From assembly GCF_018829635.1 (NCBI RefSeq), contig NZ_JAHKKG010000023.1:1-64000 (forward strand): a stretch of DNA of 64,000 nt, given 5' to 3'. The DNA comes from Paractinoplanes bogorensis. Lineage in GTDB: Bacteria; Actinomycetota; Actinomycetes; Mycobacteriales; Micromonosporaceae. Below are positions 52,122 to 60,519 of the stretch, piece after piece. The translations under genes and the position numbers were made by a program. The notes beneath the pieces were generated by a model. The model saw nothing but the letters and a program-made list of their open reading frames with translations, was not told the DNA's origin and did no database searches. The stretch's first letter is position 1. Each line of letters starts with the position of its first letter.

Positions 52122-52191
52122 GGAAGTGTTATCCGGCGGGTAGCTTTCGGGACTGCTTGGCGCGTACGGACGTCGACGAGCGGAGCGGTCA

Positions 52192-54366
52192 GTGAGCAGC
52201 GAACTGGATGACGACCTGGTGGTGGCGGCCCGCGGTGGTGACCCGGCCGCCCGGCAGGAGCTGGCGGCCCGGTGCCTGCCGCTGGTCTACACCGTCGTGG
52301 GGCGGGCCGCCGAGCGGGACCTCGACGTCGACGACATCGTGCAGGAGACGATGGTCGACCTGATGACCGGGCTGCCGGGGCTGCGTGAGCCGGGGCGGCT
52401 GCGGTCGTGGGTGGTGACGGTGGCGTTGCGGCGGCTGGCCGACGCGCGCGGGGCGGCCCGGGAGCAGCGGCTGGCCCGCGCGGGTGGGCTCACCGAGCTG
52501 AGCGAGCGGCCCGACCCGGCGTCCGACTTCAGCGGGTTGGTCATTCTGCGGCAGGCGCTCACCCGGGAACAGCGGGACGTGGCCGAGGCGACCCGGTGGC
52601 TCGATCCGGCGAACCGGGATCTGCTCTCGCTGTGGTGGCTGGAGATCGGCGGGCACCTGACCCGGGGCGAGGTGGCGGCCGCGGTAGGCCGGCCCGCGTC
52701 GCATGTGGCCGTGCAGGTGCAGCGCATGCGGGAGCAACTGGACACCTCGCGGCGGGTGGTGGCCGGGCTGCGCGGGGGTGACTGCGCGGTGCTGGCCGAC
52801 GTGACCGAGAGCTGGGACGGTGAGCCGGATCCGTTGTGGCGCAAGCGGATCGCTCGTCATCTGCAGTCGTGCCCGGCCTGTGCCGAGGGCGGGCGACGGC
52901 TGATCGCCCCCGAGCGGCTGCTGGCCGGCCTGCCCCTGCTGGTTCCGCCGCCGGGCTCGGCCACCCTGGCGGCGGCGACGACCGCGAGCGGCACGGCGAA
53001 AACGAGCGGCGCGGCGAGCACTAGCGGCGGCGCGAACATCGGCCACGCGGCTACGGGCGTACGGGCGGGAACTTCGCTTTTGAAGTTTGCCCTGCCCGCA
53101 GTGGCTGCGATCGGTCTCACGGCCGGAGTGGTGGCGTGTCGTCCCGATCAGGGTGGGCCGACCGAGGCCGCGCCGCCGCCGGTCGCTGTCGTGACTCCGA
53201 GTACCAGGACCACGACCGAGGCGCCGAAGCCCAGTCCGACGCCGACCGGGACGGCCACGACGGCACCCGCGACGAAAGCGCCGAAATCGACCGGCTTCGT
53301 CTATCCGGCGCCGGGCGATCGGGCCGAGGCGGCGGGCCGGCTCCCGGCCCGCGCGACCAAGAGCGAGAACCTCGGTCAGCAGAAGACCAACCTGGGCACG
53401 AACATCATCCGCGACCTGGGCTTCTCCGGCGTGGTCAGCGGGCAGAGCCTGTGGACGTACGGTGACACGATCCTCGACAAGGAGATCAACGGCATCAAGC
53501 CGATGGCGTACGACGCGGTGGCGCTCGGCATTCAGGACGACCCATCGAAGATCAACTTCAAGAACCTGGGCGGTTTCGGTCAGCCCGACAACTGGGTGCC
53601 GCTGACCGCGCGGGAGAACGCGACCGGCGGTGTGAGCAGGTTCGCGATGGGCGGCACCAACGTCATCGAGTACGCGCCCGGCCAGGGGCTCGTCTACTAC
53701 CTCAAGAACGACCGGCAGGGCGGCGTCAACCGGCTGCTCGGCGCGGGCGTCGCGCGGGTGAAGGCCGACAAGACCGGCGCCACCGCGACCCGGACCAGGC
53801 CGGTGCACAGCGCGAACACCGGGGAGGACAAGGACACCCTGCTCTGGGGCCCGGACGATCCCTGGTACGGCGACATCGGCATCACCTACGACCCGCGCGA
53901 CAAGAAGGTCTATGCGTACGGGAACGGGCCGGACAAAGGGATCTACCTGGCCCGGGTGCCGGCGGCGAGGGCCGACGACGTGACCGCGTACGAGTACTGG
54001 GACGAGAGCCGCAAGGCCTGGTACACCGGCCTCCGGAAGGTCGGCGAGAAGCAGGCGATCTTCGGGCTGTACGAGAACTACGGGCAGTCCAACGCGTTCT
54101 GGAGCAACCACTACAACGCCTGGATGTACGTCACCTCGGGCGACTTCCTGGGCAAGACGATCGCCGTCCGCACCGCCCCCAAGCTCGAGGGCCCGTGGAC
54201 CAGGCTCACCAAGGTCTCCGACGCCTGCCCGGCCGGTGACGGCGCCTGCTACGCGGTGGCGCCCCACCCCGAGTACGACGAGACGGGCCGGACGGTGCTG
54301 GTCAGCTACACGCAGGTGGCCGGCGACAAGATGACGCTGCATCTGCGCCGGGTCACGTTCGAGTAG
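52192..54366 (+). CDS. Fusion: ECF sigma factor, zinc-finger anti-sigma-like segment, membrane helix and extracytoplasmic beta-propeller
   Basis: The product is 724 residues from GTG 52192. Residues about 8-75 resemble sigma region 2 (VYTVVGRAAERDLDVDDIVQETMVDLMTGL) and about 120-185 region 4 (WLDPANRDLLSLWWLEIGGHLTRGEVAAAVGRPASHVAVQVQRMREQL). Next come C198, H223, C227 and C230 in a C-x24-H-x3-C-x2-C array, as in zinc-binding anti-sigma domains. A helix at about 297-315 crosses the membrane, and a Pro/Thr-rich linker (about 320-370) leads to an outer domain of about 350 residues (SGVVSGQSLWTYGDTIL, NVIEYAPGQGLVYYLKN, WGPDDPWYGDIGITYDPRDKKVYAYG, SNHYNAWMYVTSGDFLGKTIAVRTAPKLEGPWT) resembling DUF4185/five-bladed glycosidase-like propellers. 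A regulator, its inhibitor and its sensor in one chain is inferred. Confidence 0.85.
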   Translation: MSSELDDDLVVAARGGDPAARQELAARCLPLVYTVVGRAAERDLDVDDIVQETMVDLMTGLPGLREPGRLRSWVVTVALRRLADARGAAREQRLARAGGLTELSERPDPASDFSGLVILRQALTREQRDVAEATRWLDPANRDLLSLWWLEIGGHLTRGEVAAAVGRPASHVAVQVQRMREQLDTSRRVVAGLRGGDCAVLADVTESWDGEPDPLWRKRIARHLQSCPACAEGGRRLIAPERLLAGLPLLVPPPGSATLAAATTASGTAKTSGAASTSGGANIGHAATGVRAGTSLLKFALPAVAAIGLTAGVVACRPDQGGPTEAAPPPVAVVTPSTRTTTEAPKPSPTPTGTATTAPATKAPKSTGFVYPAPGDRAEAAGRLPARATKSENLGQQKTNLGTNIIRDLGFSGVVSGQSLWTYGDTILDKEINGIKPMAYDAVALGIQDDPSKINFKNLGGFGQPDNWVPLTARENATGGVSRFAMGGTNVIEYAPGQGLVYYLKNDRQGGVNRLLGAGVARVKADKTGATATRTRPVHSANTGEDKDTLLWGPDDPWYGDIGITYDPRDKKVYAYGNGPDKGIYLARVPAARADDVTAYEYWDESRKAWYTGLRKVGEKQAIFGLYENYGQSNAFWSNHYNAWMYVTSGDFLGKTIAVRTAPKLEGPWTRLTKVSDACPAGDGACYAVAPHPEYDETGRTVLVSYTQVAGDKMTLHLRRVTFE

Positions 54367-54434
54367 TCCCGTTTCATCATCCGCCCACGGGGGAAGAGGA
54401 TCACGAACCGTTTCATCCGATTCGAGGAGATGTG

Positions 54435-54821
54435 ATGAGTGCTGTAGCTGATCCCGCCACCGTCAGCGAGTGCCTTCGCGCCGGGGCCGGATTCTCGCAG
54501 GGCGACCTGAACTGGCTCGCCCAGCAGTTCGTCACGCTCGACGCGCGGCTCGCCGCCTTCCACGCCGACTCGACCGAGCTCGAGGTGTCGGTCAAGGACC
54601 GGGACGCCCGCGGGCAGAAGGTCACGCTGGAGTGCTGGATCGCGGGCCGCCAGAAGATCGTCACCACCTCGACCGAGGAGGACCTGCACGCCGCGATTCT
54701 GGACGTGCGGGACGACATGCGCCGCAAGCTGAACGACTCGAAGACCAAGCAGGAGCCCCGGCACAATCGGCACCTGCGCGAGGGCGGCGAGCCCGAGACC
54801 GACGGTGAACTCGTCGAATAA
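54435..54821 (+). CDS. HPF/RaiA-like ribosome-associated protein
   Basis: The 128-residue protein resembles the N-terminal domain of the ribosome-hibernation/sigma-54-modulation family: LEVSVKDRDARGQKVTLECWIAGRQKIVTTSTEEDLHAAILDVRDDMRRKLNDSKTK has the strand pattern and the DLxxAIxxxxDxxxxxL signature of that fold. The C-terminal tail is short and charged, with no dimerisation domain, so the short form is likely. The start is ATG 54435, with GAGGAG five bases upstream (a GTG at 54432 is in frame). It would bind the small ribosomal subunit under stress. Assignment is by pattern, hence moderate confidence. Confidence 0.7.
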   Translation: MSAVADPATVSECLRAGAGFSQGDLNWLAQQFVTLDARLAAFHADSTELEVSVKDRDARGQKVTLECWIAGRQKIVTTSTEEDLHAAILDVRDDMRRKLNDSKTKQEPRHNRHLREGGEPETDGELVE

Positions 54822-54825
54822 CGCT

Positions 54826-56826
54826 CTACCCCGGCCGCCGGTCGCCCTCGTCCAGCAGTCTCGTCGCGATGTTGTCGAGCGCCTGGTCGAGGAGCGCCCG
54901 GTCGGCCGGATCGGTCATCGTCACGTCCTCCAGACGCGCGTCCAGCCAGTTGCGCCACGCGCCCTGCACACGATCGAGCTGTTCCTGACCCGAATCGGTC
55001 AGGTGCACCCGGTCGCCCTCCAGGCGCGCGAACCCGGCCTCGACCAGATCGGTGAACGCGGGCTCGATGACTTCGGGCGGCATTCGGTGCGTACGGGCAA
55101 TGGCTGTCATCTCGGCATGACCGCGCGCCCGCGTGTGCAGGTGGGTCTGCCCGACCGCCCACAGCTGGGCCGGCGGAAGGCTGGTGCCCGACTCGGCGAC
55201 CAGGCGTTCGATCTCGTCCCGGTCGTCGCGGGCCTTGAACATGGTGTCGCTGATCGCCCGCTCGAGCTGGGTGAGCCGGTCGGCCGGTTGCGGCGGCGAG
55301 AAGCCCTCGCCCACGTCGGTCGCGGCGGCGCGGGCGCTGTCCCGCAACGGCAGTTCCTTGAGCAGCCAGGCGACCAGGAACCCGAGTATCGCCACGGGGA
55401 CGACCCAGCGGAAGACGTAGTTGATCGTGTCGGCGTACGCGGAAATGATCGGTGCCGCCTCGGCCGCGCTCAGCCGGTGCAAAGCTTCCGGGCTGGCCGC
55501 CGCCTCCGGGGAGGCACCGGCTGAGGCGAGATTCGGCGCCAGCTGACTGGTGAACAGCGTGCCGAAGATGGCGGTGCCGAACGAGCTTCCCAGCGTACGG
55601 AAGAAGGTGACCCCGCTCGTGGCGGTGCCCAGGTCCGCATACGGGACGGTGTTCTGCACGACAATGGTCAGCACCTGCATCGACAGACCGATCCCGGCGC
55701 CCAGCACGAACATGTAGAGCGACTGCAACCAGGGGCTCGTGCCGGGTCCCATGGTGGACATCAGCCACAGCCCGAGCGACATGACGGCGCCGCCCGCGAT
55801 CGGGAACGCCTTGTAGCGCCCGGTGCGGCTGACCACGTTGCCGGAGAGGATCGAGGTCACGAACAGGCCGGCCACCATGGGCAGGGTGCGGACGCCGGAG
55901 TCGGTGGCCGACACGCCGTCGACGTATTGCAGGTACGTCGGCAGGAACGTCATCGCGCCGAGCATCGCGAACCCGACGATGAAGCTGAGCGTGGAGCAGA
56001 CGGTGAAGACCGAGTTGCGGAACAGATGCATGGGCAACATCGGTTCCCGTACGCGTAATTCGACCGCGACGAATCCGCCCAGCAGCACCACGGCCGCCGC
56101 GAACAGTCCGAGGATCACCGGCGAGTCCCAGTCGTACTCGTTCCCGCCCCACGACAGCCCCAGAATCATGCTGGACGCACCCGTGGCCACCAGTGCGATG
56201 CCCGCGTAGTCGATGATCGGCCGGGCCGCCGACCGGATCGACGGCAGCGCCCGGGCCGACATGGCCAGCACGACGATCGCCACCGGCACGTTCACGTAGA
56301 ACGCCCAGCGCCAGCTCAGATGGTCGGTGAACAGCCCGCCCAGCGTCGGCCCGACCACGGTCGTGATGCCGAAGACGGCCCCCAGCGCACCCTGGTAGCG
56401 CCCCCGCTCACGCAGCGGGATCACGTCGGCGATCAGCGCCATCGCGGTCACCATGAGACCACCACCGCCGATGCCCTGGATCGCCCGCGCCCCGATCAGC
56501 ATGATCATGTCGTGCGCGAGCCCGCACAGCACCGAGCCGCCGACGAACACGACCGTGCTGACCTGGAAGACCAGCTTGCGCCCGAACAGGTCACCGAACT
56601 TGCCGGCCAGCACGGTACTCACCGTCTCGGCCAGCAGGTAGGCGGTCACCACCCACGACATGTGCCCGGCGCCGCCCAGGTCGGCCACGATCGTCGGCAG
56701 CGCGGTCGACACGATGGTCTGGTCAAGGGCGGCCAGCAGCATGCCGAGCAGGATCGCCGTGAAGACGACGTTGATCTGCCGCCTGGTCAGCACCGCGGGC
56801 GGGGCCTCTTCGGTAGCCACGGCCAT
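54826..56826 (-). CDS. DHA2-type MFS drug exporter with C-terminal winged helix
   Basis: The 666-residue protein has fourteen membrane helices (about residues 20-495) of the EmrB/QacA type, with LDQTIVSTALPTIVADLGG in helix 1, GKFGDLFGRKLVF (motif A) and VFGITTVVGPTLGGLFTDHLSWRWAFYVNVP (motif C). The remaining 160 residues (about 505-666) form a cytoplasmic domain with a MarR/PadR-like winged helix (ARGHAEMTAIARTHRMPPEVIEPAFTDLVEAGFARLEGDRVHLTDSGQEQLDRV). Exporters with such an appendix are known in actinobacteria but the role of the appendix is unclear. It lies downstream of a two-component system on the same strand, 116 bp away, and ends 4 bp from the HPF-like gene. Confidence 0.88.
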   Translation of the reverse strand: MAVATEEAPPAVLTRRQINVVFTAILLGMLLAALDQTIVSTALPTIVADLGGAGHMSWVVTAYLLAETVSTVLAGKFGDLFGRKLVFQVSTVVFVGGSVLCGLAHDMIMLIGARAIQGIGGGGLMVTAMALIADVIPLRERGRYQGALGAVFGITTVVGPTLGGLFTDHLSWRWAFYVNVPVAIVVLAMSARALPSIRSAARPIIDYAGIALVATGASSMILGLSWGGNEYDWDSPVILGLFAAAVVLLGGFVAVELRVREPMLPMHLFRNSVFTVCSTLSFIVGFAMLGAMTFLPTYLQYVDGVSATDSGVRTLPMVAGLFVTSILSGNVVSRTGRYKAFPIAGGAVMSLGLWLMSTMGPGTSPWLQSLYMFVLGAGIGLSMQVLTIVVQNTVPYADLGTATSGVTFFRTLGSSFGTAIFGTLFTSQLAPNLASAGASPEAAASPEALHRLSAAEAAPIISAYADTINYVFRWVVPVAILGFLVAWLLKELPLRDSARAAATDVGEGFSPPQPADRLTQLERAISDTMFKARDDRDEIERLVAESGTSLPPAQLWAVGQTHLHTRARGHAEMTAIARTHRMPPEVIEPAFTDLVEAGFARLEGDRVHLTDSGQEQLDRVQGAWRNWLDARLEDVTMTDPADRALLDQALDNIATRLLDEGDRRPG

Positions 56827-56942
56827 GGGTTCAGTCTTTCGCCGCGCTCCGCCTGGTGTGCCACTTTCGGCGTAATTTGCGCGGTTGTGCTGGCTGTACG
56901 GCCATCCCTAGCCCCCACCCGCCCTGGGGAGAGGAACGGACG

Positions 56943-57632
56943 TTACACGCTGTCAAGCCGATCGCCAGGGTTATCCACAGGCCGGGGCCGGGCCAGTCCC
57001 AGGTCGTAGGCGACGATCGTGGCCTGCACGCGGTCGCGCGCGCCCAGCTTCGGCAGCAACGCGTTCACGTGTGCCTTGACGGTGCCCGCGCCGATCCCGA
57101 GCGCCGCCCCCACCTCGGCGTTCGACAGGCCCTGGGCCAGCTCGACCAGCACCTCCCGTTCGCGCGGGGTCAGACTGCTCAGGCGCGGATCGTCCTCTCG
57201 TGGGGCCGGGAGAGCCGCGAAGGTGTCGATGAGGCGTCTGGTCACCGTGGGGCTGAGCATGGCCTCGCCCGCGGCCACCGTGCGGATCGCGTCGATCAGG
57301 GTGCGCGGATCCGAGTCCTTGAGCAGGAAACCGCTCGCACCCGATTTGAGCGCCTGGAACACGTACGCGTCCTGGTGGAAGGTGGTCAGCACGATGACCC
57401 GGGGCGGATCGTCGAGGGCGGTCACCTGCGCGGTGGCGGTCAGGCCGTCCATGCCGGGCATGCGGACGTCCATCAGCACCACGTCGGGCCGCTCGCGGGA
57501 CACGAGGGACACTGCCGAAGCGCCGTCCCCGGCCTCGCCGACCACCTCCAGGTCGTCCTGCGAGCCGACGATCGCGCACACGCCGGCGCGCACCATGACC
57601 TGGTCGTCCACGACTACGACACGGATGGCGAT
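56943..57632 (-). CDS. NarL/LuxR-type response regulator, no canonical start codon
   Basis: The product is about 229 residues with a receiver domain (IRVVVVDDQVMVRAGVCAIVG; Asp in VVLMDVRMPGMDG near residue 54; Lys in FLLKDSDP) and a GerE helix-turn-helix (LTPREREVLVELAQGLSNAEVGAALGIGAGTVKAHVNALLPKLG). The frame upstream of the first receiver strand has no ATG, GTG or TTG for at least 20 codons. GAGGAGGT lies six bases before ATC at 57632, which I take as the apparent start; GTC at 57635 is closer to the site. The gene overlaps the end of its kinase by 19 bp. Confidence 0.8.
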   Translation of the reverse strand: MAIRVVVVDDQVMVRAGVCAIVGSQDDLEVVGEAGDGASAVSLVSRERPDVVLMDVRMPGMDGLTATAQVTALDDPPRVIVLTTFHQDAYVFQALKSGASGFLLKDSDPRTLIDAIRTVAAGEAMLSPTVTRRLIDTFAALPAPREDDPRLSSLTPREREVLVELAQGLSNAEVGAALGIGAGTVKAHVNALLPKLGARDRVQATIVAYDLGLARPRPVDNPGDRLDSV

Positions 57633-59539
57633 GACGGGACCTCCTCTTTCGCGGCGGACGGGCGCAGCCCGTCCAGCAGACCACGCATCGCGGCCAGGGC
57701 TTCGCGGGCCGCGTCGAGGGCACCGTCCAGATCGCCGGCGTCGGCCCGCTGCGTGACCCGGGCCGCCGAGGCCAGCACCGAGGCCTGCAGCCCGGCGGCC
57801 ACCCGGGCACGCTCGTCGCGTGCCCGCAGTTCCGCCTCGGCCGACACGACGGCCACCGCACGGGCCTCGTGGTCGAGGCGGCGCTCCCGGCGGCGACGGG
57901 TCAGGAAGCCGGCCAGCCAGCTGCCGGCGAACGGCAGCCCCAGCACGAACCAGGCGAAGACCATGCCGAAGATCAGCAGGCCGGCGGTGGTGCCCGGGCC
58001 GGTGGGCAGTTCCGGATCGTCCGGCCCGGCCACGGCCAGCAGCACGCCCACGACGGCCGAGGCCGAGAACAGGGCGGCGGCGACCCCGATCCAGGTCAGC
58101 CGGGGCCGGGATCCGTACGCGGCCACGGCGTAGACGGCGGCGAACTCCGCCCCGGAGCTGAAGAGGAAGAGCCAGGCGTCCGCGGCCGGCGTGACCCCGG
58201 TGGCCACCAGCACCGGCCCGAGCCACGAGGTGAGCAGGACGGCGGCCAGTACCGGCCACGGCCATCGGCGCCGCCACAGCAGCGGCACCGAGTGCGCGGC
58301 CACGGTGAGCAGGATCAGGGTCAGGGCCGCAGGGGACACCGCACCCTCGTCGACCAGCGCACTCACCCCGGCCAGGGGCATCAGCAGGGTCAGCAGGAGC
58401 AGCGCGGCATCCAGCACGACCTGGCTGCGCAGCCAGACCCGCAGCCGGGCCGGGTCCTTGTCCGCCCCGGCCTTCAGCACGGCGCGAACTTCCCAGCCGC
58501 CCTCCCGGGGACCGGCCGTGACTGTGCCGCCGAAGGCCGCCGCGCGCTCCCTCATCCCGGTCAGGCCGCGACCGCCACCCAGTCCGGTGGCCGCACCGGA
58601 GGCGGAGGCGCCGTCGTCGGCCACCACGAGCGTCGCGCCCGCCTCGTCGTAGGTCTGCGCGATGCGGACGGTTGCCCCGGGCGCATACCGCAGGGTGTTG
58701 GTCAGGGCCTCCCGTGCGATGCCGTGCAGGGCCTCCCGCATCTCCGCGGGCGCCGTTCCGGTCACCGAAAGGTGCACCACCTGGCCCAGTTGCCGGAAGT
58801 CGTCGGCGAGATCGTCCAGGCTCGCCGATGCCTGTACGGCCGGCAGCACGGCGACGAGCCGGCGCAGCGCCTCCAGGGTCTCGCCGCCGGCCCGGGCGGC
58901 GAACGCCAGTGCCTCGGCCGTCAGTTCGGGCGTGCCGACGAACTGGGCCGCCGAGCCGTTCACGACGATCGAGGTGAGGTGGTGGGCCGTCACGTCGTGC
59001 AGTTCGCGGGCGAGCCGGCGCTGTTCGGCGGCCGCCGCGTCGCGCCGAGCCTCCTCGGCCTCGGCCAGCCGGTGGGCCGCCGCTGTGCGGTCGTCGAGCC
59101 AGCGCCGCCGCACCCGGGCCGCCGCGATGACGATCGCGTAGGAGAACACCGAGGTCAGGATGTCGAGCGGCTCGTCGTCGAAGAGCAGCGCGGCCTGGAC
59201 GACAAGCAGGGCGCCCACGACCAGGACGGTGGTGCGGCGGTCGCGGCGCAGGGCGACGTGGAACAGGGCGACCAACTCGGCGACGGCGAGCACGAGCAGC
59301 GCGTCGCCGGGGAAGAAGTATTCCTGCTGGGGCAGCGCCCACGTGCCCAGGGCCAGGCCACCGGACACGATCGCGATCGCGGTGACCGGCCGGTCGCGGC
59401 GCAGGCACAGCCCGGCGGCGACCACCACGATCAGGGCCGCGCCCGCCGCGTCCAGGGTCGAGGACGGCACCGAAGGCCAATAGGCGAGCTGGGCCGCGGC
59501 GAGCAGCGCGGGCAGCAGCCAGACCTTCCAGCGGGACAC
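57614..59539 (-). CDS. Doubled NarL-type histidine kinase with degenerate second half
   Basis: The 641-residue protein has an N-terminal half with about four helices (residues 8-140), a HisKA_3 domain with catalytic H181 in RRLARELHDVTAHHLTSIVVNGSA and a HATPase_c domain (AREALTNTLRYAPGA, DDGASASGAATGLGGGRGLTGMRERAAAFGG). A second membrane block follows (about 375-535, six helices), then a second HisKA_3-like helix pair in which the His is replaced by Gln (Q585 in ERARVAAGLQASVLASAARV) and no ATPase domain follows. So one chain holds two membrane sensor blocks and two dimerisation helices, only one catalytic. It is upstream of, and overlaps, its response regulator. Confidence 0.87.
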   Translation of the reverse strand: MSRWKVWLLPALLAAAQLAYWPSVPSSTLDAAGAALIVVVAAGLCLRRDRPVTAIAIVSGGLALGTWALPQQEYFFPGDALLVLAVAELVALFHVALRRDRRTTVLVVGALLVVQAALLFDDEPLDILTSVFSYAIVIAAARVRRRWLDDRTAAAHRLAEAEEARRDAAAAEQRRLARELHDVTAHHLTSIVVNGSAAQFVGTPELTAEALAFAARAGGETLEALRRLVAVLPAVQASASLDDLADDFRQLGQVVHLSVTGTAPAEMREALHGIAREALTNTLRYAPGATVRIAQTYDEAGATLVVADDGASASGAATGLGGGRGLTGMRERAAAFGGTVTAGPREGGWEVRAVLKAGADKDPARLRVWLRSQVVLDAALLLLTLLMPLAGVSALVDEGAVSPAALTLILLTVAAHSVPLLWRRRWPWPVLAAVLLTSWLGPVLVATGVTPAADAWLFLFSSGAEFAAVYAVAAYGSRPRLTWIGVAAALFSASAVVGVLLAVAGPDDPELPTGPGTTAGLLIFGMVFAWFVLGLPFAGSWLAGFLTRRRRERRLDHEARAVAVVSAEAELRARDERARVAAGLQASVLASAARVTQRADAGDLDGALDAAREALAAMRGLLDGLRPSAAKEEVPSSPSVS

Positions 59540-59625
59540 GAGCCGAAGCCTATGCCCTGGGGCAGGGGCCGGGTTCCGCCCGTGGCCGGAAGCGTCGCCG
59601 GACGGCCGTCGACAGACTTGGAGAC

Positions 59626-60519
59626 ATGCCTGCCACGGAGTATCACCGCGTCGCCCGCACCCCGGCCCACCGCTGGTGGCGCCCGGTTCTCGGCACCCTT
59701 TTCATCCTGGCCGGCGGTGCGTTCGTCGCCCTGGCCGGCTATCTCGCCGTCACGGTCGCGGCCGCGCTGGCCGGACAGCCCGACAATGTGGACGGACTGC
59801 CGAGCTTCGGTGAGCGGGCCGACCTGGTGGTCGCGTTTCTGGCGATCGCGGTGCTGCTCCCGTTCACCCTGCTCGCCGCCCGCTGGATCCAGCGCCGCCC
59901 GGCCGGCACCCTGTCCTCGGTGACCGGGCGGCTGCGCTGGGGTCTCCTGCTCAAGCTGCTGCCGGTCGCCCTGATCGCGGTCGTGGTGTTGATGGCGGGC
60001 AGCCTGGCCGTGGTCGACGAAACCGTGGTTGATGGCACCACTGCCGACGATGCGCTCGTCGGCTGGGGACCGTTCGCGCTGTCCATGCTCCTGCTATTGA
60101 TCGTGGTCCCGCCACAGGCCGCCGCGGAGGAGTACTTCACCCGGGGCTGGCTGCTGCAGGCGACCGGCGCCTGGTTCCGCACGCCGTGGGTGCCGATCGC
60201 ATTCCAGGCGCTGGTGTTCGCGGCCGCTCACGGCTGGGGTACGCCGTGGGGGTTCGCCGACCTGTTCCTGTTCGGTGCGGTCGCGGGCTGGCTGACCGTG
60301 CGCACCGGCGGGCTCGAGGCGGCGATCGCCCTGCACGTCATGAACAACCTGGTCGCGGCCGGGCTCGCGGCCGCCTACGGTCAGCTCACCATCACCGAGA
60401 CGGCGGCCGACATGCCGTGGCAGATGGCCGCGATCGACGTCTTCGTGCTCGCCGGTTACGCCTGGGCGGTGCTGAAACTGGTCCGTCAGCCGGAGCTGGT
60501 CAGCGCCGACCGCTCGTAG
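59626..60519 (+). CDS. CPBP family intramembrane metalloprotease
   Basis: The 297-residue membrane protein has about eight helices. The three CPBP (Rce1/Abi-like) motifs are present: EExxxR-type AAEEYFTRGWLLQ near residue 166, FxxxH as VFAAAHGWG near 200 and HxxxN as ALHVMNNLVAA near 240. Members cleave prenylated or other membrane substrates, or act in bacteriocin immunity. The start is ATG at 59626, divergent from the histidine kinase. Its last 34 bases overlap the end of the convergent M16-like gene. Confidence 0.9.
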   Translation: MPATEYHRVARTPAHRWWRPVLGTLFILAGGAFVALAGYLAVTVAAALAGQPDNVDGLPSFGERADLVVAFLAIAVLLPFTLLAARWIQRRPAGTLSSVTGRLRWGLLLKLLPVALIAVVVLMAGSLAVVDETVVDGTTADDALVGWGPFALSMLLLLIVVPPQAAAEEYFTRGWLLQATGAWFRTPWVPIAFQALVFAAAHGWGTPWGFADLFLFGAVAGWLTVRTGGLEAAIALHVMNNLVAAGLAAAYGQLTITETAADMPWQMAAIDVFVLAGYAWAVLKLVRQPELVSADRS

